This document shows, piece by piece, positions 1 to 6,494 of a stretch of DNA of 15,224 bases. The DNA lies in assembly GCA_040509515.1 (NCBI GenBank), contig JBEVKV010000373.1:1-15224 (forward strand). Direction: 5' to 3'. A model generated the notes under the pieces. It did not search any database and had not been told where the DNA came from. It was given only the letters and a program-made list of their open reading frames with translations. This DNA is from QHXN01 sp040509515 (lineage in GTDB: Bacteria; Acidobacteriota; Blastocatellia; Pyrinomonadales; Pyrinomonadaceae). A program made the position numbers and the translations under genes. Each line of letters starts with the position of its first letter. Position 1 is the first letter of the stretch.

Positions 1-1152
1 CTTGCCGTAGACCTCGCCGGCCTCCTCGATGGTCGCGCGCGCCACCATCGAAGAGGGCGAGGACTTGGCGTAGGGCGCGGAGCCCAACTCGCTTATCTCC
101 ACGTCCTGAAAGCCGCGCTTGTCGAGGTGCTCGCGGAGCAGCGCGACGACCAGCTCGGGCGCGAGGTCTGGGACGAGCCGGAAGTCGAGGCGCGCGGTCG
201 CGGCGCCCGGCAGAATCGTCTTCGCGCCCGCCTCGGTGTGGCCGGTGCGGATGCCGCAGATGGTGCAGGTCGGGCCGAAGATAAGCTCCTTCGCCAGTTC
301 CCTCCCCGTCATCCCGTGCAGCCAGCCGCCGATGCGGAACTCGCGGCGCAGCCCCGCCTCGTCCAGCTCGATGGTCTTGAGCATCTGCCGGTCTTCGGAC
401 GTGAGCGGCGCGACGTGCGACGAGAAGCCGTCGATGGTGATGACGCCTGTGGGCGAGACGACGGTCGAGAGCGCCTGCACCAGACGCCACGCCGGGTTCG
501 GGACGATGCCGCCCCACTTCGAGTGGAGGTCTGTGCGCGCCCCCTGCGCGCGCAGTTCGAGGAAGGCGATGCCCTTGAAACCGAGGTTGATGACCAGACG
601 CTCTTTGGTGTCTTTGTAGCCGTCGTCCCAGACGCAGCCGTCGGCGCGCAGCAGTTCCGCGTTCTCCGAGGCGAAGCGGTAGAGGCTCGGGCTGGCGAGT
701 CCGTCCTCGCCCTCGACGACGAAGCGCAGACAGACGGGGAGCTTGCCGTAGGTCTTCTGGTAAGCCTCGACGGCCGCGACGCGCGCGACGAGGTCGCCCT
801 TGCTGTTCGACGCGCCGCGTGCGAAGAGCACCCCGTCTTTGACGACGGCCGCGAACGGGCCGGAACTCCACTCGGTCAACTGCCCGACCGGCTGCACGTC
901 GTAATGGCCGTAGACGAGGAAGCAGCGCGGCCCCGCGCCGCACTCGCCGTAGATGATGGGGAAGCCGCTGCCGACTTTGAAGGTGCGTGTGCCCGCGCCG
1001 ACGCGCTGCAACATCTGCTCGACCTTCTCGGCCACCGCGCGCATCCCCGTCCCGCGCGCCGCCACCGACGGCATGCGACACAGGTCTTGCAGCCGCTCGG
1101 TGAACGAGCGCGCGTGGCGGTCAACGTATCTGTCGAAGCGCGTGAAAGACAT
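1..1152 (-). CDS. M20-family metallohydrolase (dipeptidase/deacylase type), partial, with altered active-site residues
   Basis: 384 codons are present; the 3' end lies beyond base 1. The fold markers of the M20 (ArgE/DapE/carboxypeptidase G2/CN2) family are clear. YGHYDVQP (H83, D85) holds one zinc ligand and the Asp that orients it. D176 in VWDD aligns with a further zinc ligand, and DLHS (H210) matches the lid-domain His. Other key positions differ: the bridging Asp expected in GAxDxKG is Asn116 (GASNSKG), and the EEE of EGEEEIGSP reads EGEDGLASP. The general-base Glu is therefore Asp150 and the next zinc-binding Glu is Gly151. The last zinc His would lie outside the window. The start is the ATG at 1152. 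No Shine-Dalgarno is visible because heptad repeats fill the upstream region. It follows the GNAT gene after a 73-base gap and is probably last in the mqnA-led group. Family membership is firm; substrate, and even catalytic activity, are open. Confidence 0.88.
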   Translation of the reverse strand, partial: MSFTRFDRYVDRHARSFTERLQDLCRMPSVAARGTGMRAVAEKVEQMLQRVGAGTRTFKVGSGFPIIYGECGAGPRCFLVYGHYDVQPVGQLTEWSSGPFAAVVKDGVLFARGASNSKGDLVARVAAVEAYQKTYGKLPVCLRFVVEGEDGLASPSLYRFASENAELLRADGCVWDDGYKDTKERLVINLGFKGIAFLELRAQGARTDLHSKWGGIVPNPAWRLVQALSTVVSPTGVITIDGFSSHVAPLTSEDRQMLKTIELDEAGLRREFRIGGWLHGMTGRELAKELIFGPTCTICGIRTGHTEAGAKTILPGAATARLDFRLVPDLAPELVVALLREHLDKRGFQDVEISELGSAPYAKSSPSSMVARATIEEAGEVYGK

Positions 1153-1159
1153 ATTGTCG

Positions 1160-1236
1160 GAGTGACGAGTGATGAGTGATAAGTGAAAACAAGGCCCGTT
1201 CTTCTTTCTTATCACTCATCACTCATCACTTATCAC
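1160..1236. repeat. Inverted pair of heptanucleotide repeat arrays (hairpin)
   Basis: The left arm (1162-1189) is four seven-base units of the GTGATGA/GTGATAA type. The right arm (1209-1236) is four units of TCATCAC/TTATCAC. A 17-base segment (1167-1183) is perfectly complementary to 1208-1224 with a 24-base spacer, so transcripts of either strand could fold into a long stem. It lies between the GNAT and M20 genes, contains the GNAT stop codon, and ends seven bases before the M20 ATG. It resembles the short heptad repeats (STRR) known from cyanobacteria. Function is unknown; transcript-end stability or slippage-born repeat are both possible. Confidence 0.85.
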
Positions 1237-2014
1237 TATAAAAAAGGTAACGCGGCGCGGAGGGGTCGCGCTCGAAGCCGGCGCAGACGAGGCCGGCGGC
1301 GAAGGTCGCCTGAAACTCGCCGCGGACGCGGAGCAGTTCGGCGCGCGCGGCCGACGGGTCTTCCGAGACGAGCACGCCCCAGTTGGGGGGAATCGCGACG
1401 GCGGCGGACGGACGCCCGAGTGGACGGGGAGTCTCGCCGCGCGCCAACGCCTCGACGCGCGGCGAGTCGAGTTCCCACTCGGCGACGAGGCGGTCGCTGT
1501 CGAGCCCGAGCGGCTCGGCGAACTTCCCCGTCACGGTCGAGTAGTCGGTGCCGTAGTAGTTGACGGCGTAGCGGCGGACGACGACGCCCAGTCGGTTGAG
1601 GTTGAAGTGGGCGTTGCGCGCCTGACCCGGATCCCACGTCCAGCGTATGAAGCGCCGCCCCTCCGAGAGCACGCGCGCGCGCTGCGCCCACTTCAGGCGC
1701 GCGCCGACGCCGAGGTTCTGGTAGTCCTTCGCCACGGCCATCATGTGCGAGTAGCCGATTGATTCTTCCGCGCCTGTGCCGGGCGCGCGCCGCACGGCCA
1801 CCTGATTGAGGACGAAGCCGACCATCCTCTCGCCCGCGAACGCGCCGAGCGTAAAGCCGCCCGCGCTGCGCGCGACGATGAGGTGTCGGCGCGGCGACAG
1901 CTCAAGGTCGGGCAGGCCGAACGCCTCGCGCTGCAAACGCACGCACTGGTCGAACTCCTCGACGGTCGCGCACTCGCGTATGTCCACCTCTCCGCTCTCG
2001 GCCATCCTCAACAC
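1226..2014 (-). CDS. GNAT-superfamily N-acetyltransferase, COG3375-like
   Basis: A 262-residue protein with a GNAT fold. DIRECATVEEFDQCVRLQ opens the first strand and helix, GERMVGFVLN forms the central strands, and YSHMMAV precedes the acetyl-CoA loop QNLGVG (about 99-104, the Q/RxxGxG/A motif). The following FIRWTWDPGQARNAHFNLNRLG and NYYGTDYS stretches are typical of the COG3375 'predicted GNAT acetyltransferase' group, which is longer than classic GNATs; its substrate is not known to me. The GTG at 2014 is favoured because TTGAGG lies just upstream and the previous stop is six bases away. An ATG at 2005 is the alternative, but GAGG abuts it with no spacing. The last residues (SDK) and the TGA are written by the heptad repeat, so the original C-terminus may have been changed. 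It is co-directional with mqnA and mqnC, which may or may not be functional. Confidence 0.8.
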   Translation of the reverse strand: MLRMAESGEVDIRECATVEEFDQCVRLQREAFGLPDLELSPRRHLIVARSAGGFTLGAFAGERMVGFVLNQVAVRRAPGTGAEESIGYSHMMAVAKDYQNLGVGARLKWAQRARVLSEGRRFIRWTWDPGQARNAHFNLNRLGVVVRRYAVNYYGTDYSTVTGKFAEPLGLDSDRLVAEWELDSPRVEALARGETPRPLGRPSAAVAIPPNWGVLVSEDPSAARAELLRVRGEFQATFAAGLVCAGFERDPSAPRYLFYSDK

Positions 2015-2020
2015 CCGCCC

Positions 2021-2503
2021 TCAAATCTCGATTAGCTCGTACCAGCGTTGTGGGACTTCCTCGATGCGGCGCTCGGCCGCGCGCTCGGCGATGTCGCCGG
2101 CGAAGTTGACGAGCGCCAGCCGGCCGGTTTCGCGGTAGCGCGGCTCGACCGAGTCGCGCAGCTCGCGCGCGTATGCGCGGACGCCGCAGCCTATTTTGAA
2201 GAGCACCAGCCGCTCCGTGTCGCCGTGCTTGAGGAGCCACGCGACCTTGCGCATCGAGACCATCCCGCACTCGCCCCAGAAGAGGAAGCGCGCGCCGGCG
2301 CGGGTGCGTGCGTCGCCCGCGCCGCCCAGTGAAACGAGGTCGGGCTTGTAGCGCAGTCCGACCGGCAGTTCTATCTCAAGGTTCGGGTACTCGCGCGCGA
2401 ACATCGCGTACCCGAGCGCCTTCATCAGCACATGGCCGTAAGATTCGCCCCGGCGCTGCCAGAGCCGCACACGTCTTCCGACCAGCTCGAAGTCGTGAAG
2501 CAT
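2021..2503 (-). CDS. YaeQ-like PD-(D/E)XK-fold protein, uncharacterised
   Basis: About 160 residues from the ATG at 2503, which has AGGG seven bases upstream; an open frame continues to 2623 but that extension carries no recognisable sequence. The layout resembles YaeQ, a PD-(D/E)XK nuclease-fold family: ESYGHVLMKALGYAMF (helix with E20 and H24), RYKPDLV (D55), FWGECG (E78-x-G80) then RKVAWLLKH (K86). The Asp, Glu and downstream Lys spacing is compatible with a metal-dependent nuclease core, but E-x-G replaces the usual E-x-K. Nuclease activity is not assured. It is slightly shorter than E. coli YaeQ. The stop is six bases before the GTG of the next gene, so translation of the two is probably coupled. 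I base the family call on motif order rather than on a search. Confidence 0.62.
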   Translation of the reverse strand: MLHDFELVGRRVRLWQRRGESYGHVLMKALGYAMFAREYPNLEIELPVGLRYKPDLVSLGGAGDARTRAGARFLFWGECGMVSMRKVAWLLKHGDTERLVLFKIGCGVRAYARELRDSVEPRYRETGRLALVNFAGDIAERAAERRIEEVPQRWYELIEI

Positions 2504-2631
2504 CCAAAAGCCCTGACCTTTGACGCCGAGGGCGGTAGGTAAACCTCCGCCCCGAAAGTCCGTCGAAACCCTCAAACTAAAACCGGGAAATTGGATTCTA
2601 ACGTGTCGGCCGCCGCCTGTCACCCGGGACG

Positions 2632-2699
2632 AAGGAGGGAGGGAGAATGACGAAGGGACAGCCGTTCAGCCGTCCCCTCATCCTTCATCCTTCCGGCTT
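2632..2699. repeat. Heptad-repeat hairpin downstream of mqnC
   Basis: The right side has two perfect CATCCTT units (2679-2692) followed by CCGGCTT. The left side (2632-2659) is a degenerate AAGGAGG/AAGGGAC version on the opposite strand. The core can pair GGGAC (2655-2659) with GTCCC (2672-2676) across a 12-base loop. It begins 14 bases past the mqnC stop in the direction of mqnC transcription, so it could stabilise or end that transcript. There is no clean T-run, so I do not call it an intrinsic terminator. Confidence 0.6.
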
Positions 2700-2712
2700 A
2701 AACCCTTTCGGA

Positions 2713-3858
2713 TTAGTCTGCGAAGGCAACGGTCAGCTCGCGGAGTGTTGCGGAGTCGGAGGCGTCGGCGCGGGCGGACTCTTCGCGGTTGACGTGGCGG
2801 TAGAGGATGTCTCGCTGCTGCGGGCGGAAGCCGGCCTCGCGTATGAGGTAGCGGAGCATCTTCTCGTCCGCCTCGTTGTGCGCGCCGGCTGCGGAGACGA
2901 CGTTCTCCTCAATCATGATTGAGCCCATGTCGTCCGCGCCGAAGCGCAGCACGACCTGCCCGAGTCGGAGGCCCTGCGTCAGCCACGACGACTGGATGTG
3001 CTCGACGTTGTCGAGGAAGAGGCGCGAGACGGCGAGCATGCGCAGGTAGTCCATCCCCGTCAACTCTTCCTTTATCTTCCGGCCGAGCGCGGTGTTCTCG
3101 CGCTGAAACGTCCACGGGATGAAGGCCGTAAAGCCGCCCGTCTCGTCCTGCAGGTCGCGAATCCTTTGCAGGTGCCGGACGCGGTGCACGGTGCTGTCGC
3201 CGATGCCGAACATCATCGTGGCCGTCGTCCGCAGGCCGACGCGGTGCGCCGCGCGCATCACCGAGAGCCACTCGTCGGTCGTGCACTTGGTCGAGACGCG
3301 CTTGCGCACCTCGTCGTCGAGAATCTCGCCGCCGCCGCCGGGCATGCTGTAGAGCCCGGCCTCTTTGAGTCGGCCGAGAATCTCCTCGTAGGAGAGTTTC
3401 GAGATGAGGTGGATGTTGTGAATCTCGGGCGGCGAGAAACAGTGGAGCTGGAAATCCGGGTAGCGCGCGTGGAGCGTACGCAGGAGGTCTTCGTACCACT
3501 CGATGCCGAAATCGGGGTGGAGCCCGCCCTGCATCAGCACGCCCGTGCCGCCGAGCGCGATGGTCTCGTCGATGCGCTCGCAGATGTCTTCGACGGTGCG
3601 GACGTAGGTGTCGGGCTTGCCCGGCCGGCGGTAGAAGGCGCAGAAGGTGCAGACGACGTTGCAGACGTTCGTGTAATTGATGTTGCGGTCGATGATGTAC
3701 GTGACGACATCCGACGGGTGTTTGCGCCGCCGCACCTCGTCGGCCGCCACGCCCATGCGCGCCACGTCGTAGGATTCGAGGAGCGTCGAGCACTCCTCCG
3801 CCGTCATGCGCCCGCCCGCCAGCACGCGGTCGAGAATCGGTTGAATGTCTGTAGTCAT
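2713..3858 (-). CDS. mqnC: Cyclic dehypoxanthine futalosine synthase (MqnC), radical SAM
   Basis: A 381-residue radical SAM enzyme of the futalosine menaquinone route, which cyclises dehypoxanthine futalosine. The [4Fe-4S]/SAM motif CxxxCxxC is C66-C70-C73 in YTNVCNVVCTFCAFYRRPG. Conserved family stretches follow in order: GGTGVLMQGGLHPD, HCFSPPEIHNI, AGLYSMPGGGGEIL, TTATMMFGIGD, LQDETGGFTAFIPWTFQ and the C-terminal MIEENVVSAAG. These separate it from the paralogue MqnE (aminofutalosine synthase). The ATG at 3858 fits the family N-terminus. A TTG at 3870 is in frame but lies inside the palindromic repeat. No Shine-Dalgarno is visible; the 20-base AT palindrome occupies that place. It lies 119 bases downstream of mqnA, same strand. 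Cytoplasmic and oxygen-sensitive by nature of its cluster. Confidence 0.95.
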   Translation of the reverse strand: MTTDIQPILDRVLAGGRMTAEECSTLLESYDVARMGVAADEVRRRKHPSDVVTYIIDRNINYTNVCNVVCTFCAFYRRPGKPDTYVRTVEDICERIDETIALGGTGVLMQGGLHPDFGIEWYEDLLRTLHARYPDFQLHCFSPPEIHNIHLISKLSYEEILGRLKEAGLYSMPGGGGEILDDEVRKRVSTKCTTDEWLSVMRAAHRVGLRTTATMMFGIGDSTVHRVRHLQRIRDLQDETGGFTAFIPWTFQRENTALGRKIKEELTGMDYLRMLAVSRLFLDNVEHIQSSWLTQGLRLGQVVLRFGADDMGSIMIEENVVSAAGAHNEADEKMLRYLIREAGFRPQQRDILYRHVNREESARADASDSATLRELTVAFAD

Positions 3859-3861
3859 TGC

Positions 3862-3889
3862 AAATTTCAAATTTGAAATTTCAAATTCC
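3862..3889. repeat. AT-rich heptad repeat with a perfect 20-base palindrome
   Basis: Four seven-base units alternate AAATTTC, AAATTTG, AAATTTC and a decayed AAATTCC. The first twenty bases (3862-3881) are a perfect palindrome centred on AAATTT. It starts only three bases upstream of the mqnC ATG, so it covers the normal ribosome-binding position. It stands out sharply from the GC-rich surroundings. Confidence 0.85.
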
Positions 3890-3977
3890 GCATTCTGCCA
3901 GCCGCGCGCGGCAGGAGAGCACGGTTTTCGTTAAAGTTTTTGAGGCACGCCGTGCGCCGGGCCGTTCGGCCTTACTC

Positions 3978-4841
3978 TTATTCAACATCCGTGCCGACGA
4001 ACTTGAGCGGGCGGAGCGTCTCGATTACGCCGTGCCTGTGCGCGAGGCGGAAGAAGAGTTCGAGCCCGGCCGCGAGTTCTTCATCCAAGTCGAAGGCGAT
4101 GTTGCGCGTCAGGTAGCGCACAAGCTCCTCGCGCGGTCGCCCGAGTTCCCTTTCGTAAACGTCGACGATCTCTTCGACGCTCGCCAGCCCCTCGTCGCGC
4201 GCGCCCGCGAAGTCTATCGCGCGCACGCTCTCGGCCGCAGACTCGTGCGCCATCCACATCGCGAAGACGAAGCCGAGCCCCGTGTGCTCGCGCCACAGGG
4301 CGGCCATGTCGTAGACGCGCAAGCCTTCGCGCTCGAACGTCATCGCCGGGTCGCCGATGACGAGCGCCGCGTCGTGTCGCGCGAGCATTTGCCCGAGGTC
4401 GGGCTCCGCCTGTTCGAGCCGCGGCGCGCGCCCCAGAAACTCGCGGCAGATGACCTCGATGAGCGCGGCGGAGGTGCGCGACTCGACGCTGAGCGCGATT
4501 GACTCGACCTCTTCGAGCCGCGCGCCGCGCGTGACGAGGACGACGCTGTGAACTTCCTCGCGCGCGCCGACGCAGACGCCGGGCACGATGGCCGTCTCGG
4601 GCAGACGCTGGTACTCGACGACGGGGACGAGCGCCGCCTCGACCTGCCCGCGCGCGAGCATGTCGGCGCAGCGCGCGGGGGCGGTGTCGGTCAAAAGCTC
4701 GACCTCTCCGCGCCGACGGCCCCGCGCAAAACTCCAGATGAGCGGGGCCGTGTTCAGATAGCTCGACGCCGCCACGCGCGGGGCGACGCCGCCTGCCGGA
4801 ACTCTCTTCGACTCTTCCCTCAACGCCCCTCCGAACTCCAT
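3978..4841 (-). CDS. mqnA: Chorismate dehydratase MqnA (menaquinone biosynthesis)
   Basis: A 287-residue member of the MqnA/MqnD periplasmic-binding-protein-like fold family. MqnA removes water from chorismate to give 3-[(1-carboxyvinyl)oxy]benzoate, the first step of the futalosine pathway. Signatures are RVAASSYLNTAPL (S27-N30 region), MLARGQVEAALVPVVEYQRLP, the SVVLVTR strand, ALSVESRTSAALIEVI (the SRTS substrate loop) and ALVIGDPAM. The paralogue MqnD has a different N-terminus, so MqnA is preferred. It carries about 20 residues before the conserved core; the ATG at 4841 is kept because GAAGG lies about ten bases upstream. It is the first gene of the minus-strand group, divergent from the cyclase gene at 4961 across 119 bases. 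With mqnC downstream, the pathway assignment is strong. Confidence 0.93.
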   Translation of the reverse strand: MEFGGALREESKRVPAGGVAPRVAASSYLNTAPLIWSFARGRRRGEVELLTDTAPARCADMLARGQVEAALVPVVEYQRLPETAIVPGVCVGAREEVHSVVLVTRGARLEEVESIALSVESRTSAALIEVICREFLGRAPRLEQAEPDLGQMLARHDAALVIGDPAMTFEREGLRVYDMAALWREHTGLGFVFAMWMAHESAAESVRAIDFAGARDEGLASVEEIVDVYERELGRPREELVRYLTRNIAFDLDEELAAGLELFFRLAHRHGVIETLRPLKFVGTDVE

Positions 4842-4920
4842 TCTTTAACGGCCTTCGAGATGCTAACCCACACCCGCGCGCGCCCGCAACAACTGCCTCG
4901 GCCGCGCGCGCGGCGCTGCG

Positions 4921-4949
4921 TTGACAGCCACCGCACGCGCCCTTACCAT
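4921..4949 (+). promoter_or_regulatory. Sigma-70-type promoter for the 4961-7342 gene run
   Basis: A perfect -35 box TTGACA (4921-4926) is followed by a 17-base spacer and TACCAT (4944-4949), four of six matches to TATAAT. Transcription would begin near 4956, about five bases before the ATG at 4961. This leaves almost no leader, and no Shine-Dalgarno is present. Confidence 0.6.
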
Positions 4950-4960
4950 GCACTCCACTC

Positions 4961-5608
4961 ATGCGGATTTACGACATCAGCGTGGCACTGACGCCGGGCG
5001 AGACGCCGACCTACCCGGGCGACCCGGGGCTGGAGGTCGGCTCTTGGAGCGCGATTGCGCGCGGCGACGCCGCCAACGTCACGGTGCTCAACTTCGGCGC
5101 GCACACCGCCACGCACATCGACGCCCCCGCGCACTTCATCGAGGGCGCGCCGGGGCTCGCCTCGCTCCCGCTCGACGCGCTCGTCGGAGAGGCGCGCGTC
5201 GTCGAGATTCCCACGGACGCACGCGCGGTCGAGGAGCGGCACGTCGGCGCGGAGGCGCTCGGCGGCGCGTCGCGCGTGCTCTTCAAGACGCGCAACTCTG
5301 ACTTCTGGGGCCGGCGCGACGGCCGCTTCCGCGAAGACTTCACGTACATCGAACCCGCCGCCGCGCGCGCGCTCGCCGCCGCGGGCGTGCGCCTCGTCGG
5401 CTTCGACTACCTCTCGGTTGAGAAGTTCGGCTCCGAAGATTTCGAGACTCACATGGCGCTGCTCGGGAGCGGCGTCGTCATCGTCGAGGGGCTCGACCTG
5501 CGCGGCGTCGAGCCGGGGCTGTACGAACTCTTCTGCCTGCCGCTCAAAATCGCGGCGGGCAGCGGCGACGGCGCGCCGGCCCGCGCCGTCCTCCGCACGC
5601 TCGCTTGA
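4961..5608 (+). CDS. Cyclase-family metal-dependent hydrolase (kynurenine formamidase-like)
   Basis: A 215-residue member of the Pfam Cyclase (PF04199) family, which includes bacterial arylformamidase KynB and some polyketide-cyclase-like and isatin hydrolases. The metal motif is intact as HTATHIDAPAH: H48, H52 and D54 as ligands with H58 beside them. The partner pair H164 and E176, twelve residues apart near SGVVIVEGLDL, matches the KynB arrangement. The usual GTH is ATH here. GFDYLSVE is the family's typical GxDxxSxD segment. The start MRIYDISVALTPG matches family N-termini, yet there is no ribosome-binding site, which fits a leaderless mRNA from the promoter at 4921. No other kynurenine-pathway gene is nearby, so the substrate is not settled. 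It is followed after ten bases by the cupin gene. Confidence 0.88.
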   Translation: MRIYDISVALTPGETPTYPGDPGLEVGSWSAIARGDAANVTVLNFGAHTATHIDAPAHFIEGAPGLASLPLDALVGEARVVEIPTDARAVEERHVGAEALGGASRVLFKTRNSDFWGRRDGRFREDFTYIEPAAARALAAAGVRLVGFDYLSVEKFGSEDFETHMALLGSGVVIVEGLDLRGVEPGLYELFCLPLKIAAGSGDGAPARAVLRTLA

Positions 5609-5618
5609 GGAGAACGCG

Positions 5619-5981
5619 ATGATCGAGAAGGTCAGCCTGTCCGAGAAGTTCGGACTCTTCGAGGAGCACTGGAGCCCGAAGATCGCGGGCGAGGTGGGCG
5701 ACGCTTACGTCAAGCTCGTCAAGTTTCGGGGCGACTTCGTCTGGCACAAGCACGAAGAGGAGGACGAGATGTTTCTCGTCGTCAAGGGCGAAATCGTCAT
5801 CCGCCTGCGCGACGGCGACGTGCGTCTCTCCGCGGGCGAGTTCGTCATCATCCCGCACGGCGTCGAGCACAAGCCGGTCGCCGAAGAGGAGGCGCACGTC
5901 CTGCTCTTCGAGCCCAAGACCGTCCTCAACACCGGCGACGTGGTCGAGGAGCGCACGCGCCCCGTGCTCGAACGAATCTGA
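5619..5981 (+). CDS. Small single-domain cupin protein
   Basis: A 120-residue conserved-barrel protein. Cupin motif 1 is present as H43-x-H45-x4-E50-x6-G57 and motif 2 as G73-x5-P79-x-G81-x2-H84. All four metal ligands (His, His, Glu, His) are therefore in place, and a divalent metal can be expected. Small cupins of this kind include isomerases, dioxygenases and sensors, and the sequence alone does not choose between them. The ATG at 5619 has GAGGAG four bases upstream, partly overlapping the stop of the preceding cyclase gene, so the two are almost certainly co-translated. A joint role with the hydrolase is plausible but inferred from position only. Confidence 0.87.
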   Translation: MIEKVSLSEKFGLFEEHWSPKIAGEVGDAYVKLVKFRGDFVWHKHEEEDEMFLVVKGEIVIRLRDGDVRLSAGEFVIIPHGVEHKPVAEEEAHVLLFEPKTVLNTGDVVEERTRPVLERI

Positions 5982-6031
5982 GCGCGGGACAAAACCCGCC
6001 CGGCCCGCGCGACGTATACAAAAACGCTGAC

Positions 6032-6037
6032 AGGAGG
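6032..6037 (+). promoter_or_regulatory. Consensus ribosome-binding site AGGAGG for the ATL gene
   Basis: A full AGGAGG lies twelve bases before the ATG at 6050, a longer spacing than usual. It supports translation of the MGMT-like gene from 6050; no other in-frame start lies closer. Confidence 0.65.
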
Positions 6038-6049
6038 AAGACCCCCCGA

Positions 6050-6475
6050 ATGAGTAACCCGAAGTCGGACGCGCGCGGCGCGGAAGAGAAGCCGGAGGCC
6101 GTTGACGTTAACTCGCGCGGCTACCGCGAGCGCGTCTTCGAGATCGTGCGCCGCATCCCCACGGCGCGCGTGATGACCTACGGGCAGCTCGCCGAAATTC
6201 TCGGCGAGGGCTACACGGCGCGCACCGTCGGCTTCGTCATGCACTCGGCCGACGCGTCCGTCCCGTGGCAGCGCGTCATCAACGCGCAGGGCGCGTGCTC
6301 GACGGGGCGCGTCATCGTCCCGCCCGACCTGCAACAGCGCATGCTCACGTCCGAGGGCGTCGTCTTTAACGAGAAGGGGCGCTGCGACCTCTCGCGCTAC
6401 CGCTGGACGCCCGAGGAGTACGAGGCCGGCGGCGAGGTCGGCGGCGGCGAACAGCCCAGCCTCTTCGGCGACTAA
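6050..6475 (+). CDS. Alkyltransferase-like (ATL) protein, MGMT-family DNA-binding domain
   Basis: A 141-residue protein whose core (about 24-118) is the C-terminal DNA-binding domain of O6-alkylguanine-DNA alkyltransferase. It has the base-flipping Tyr (Y44 in MTYGQLA) and the arginine finger (R58 in TARTVG). The acceptor Cys of PCHRV is replaced by Trp73 in VPWQRV, the hallmark of ATL proteins. ATLs bind O6-alkylguanine, bend DNA and hand lesions to nucleotide excision repair instead of repairing directly. A family-typical basic N-terminus of about 23 residues is present. After the domain comes a Gly-rich tail ending in QPSLFGD, which resembles the bacterial sliding-clamp-binding consensus QL[SD]LF. 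It lies 68 bases after the cupin gene and 19 bases before the YbjQ gene. Confidence 0.92.
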   Translation: MSNPKSDARGAEEKPEAVDVNSRGYRERVFEIVRRIPTARVMTYGQLAEILGEGYTARTVGFVMHSADASVPWQRVINAQGACSTGRVIVPPDLQQRMLTSEGVVFNEKGRCDLSRYRWTPEEYEAGGEVGGGEQPSLFGD

Positions 6476-6494
6476 AGGCCACGAGGAGCAACCC

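Noticed and set aside
127..1179. 350-residue plus-strand frame opposite the M20 gene
   Set aside because: The minus strand encodes a clear M20 fold throughout; the plus frame is compositionally a shadow.
1160..1240. Repeat tract considered as a short CRISPR array
   Set aside because: Units are seven bases with no spacers, in inverted arms, and no cas genes are present.
3859..3870. TTG at 3870 as an upstream start for mqnC
   Set aside because: It would add MKFA encoded by the repeat palindrome, with no family support; the ATG at 3858 fits better.
2998..3876. Long plus-strand frames opposite mqnC and mqnA
   Set aside because: They are antisense shadows of strongly recognised enzymes and have no domain pattern of their own.
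5982..6020. Hairpin pairing GCGCGGG with CCCGCGC plus a TATACA box as a terminator and promoter between the cupin and ATL genes
   Set aside because: There is no T-run after the stem and no recognisable -35 element at the right distance; GC-rich chance pairing is likely.
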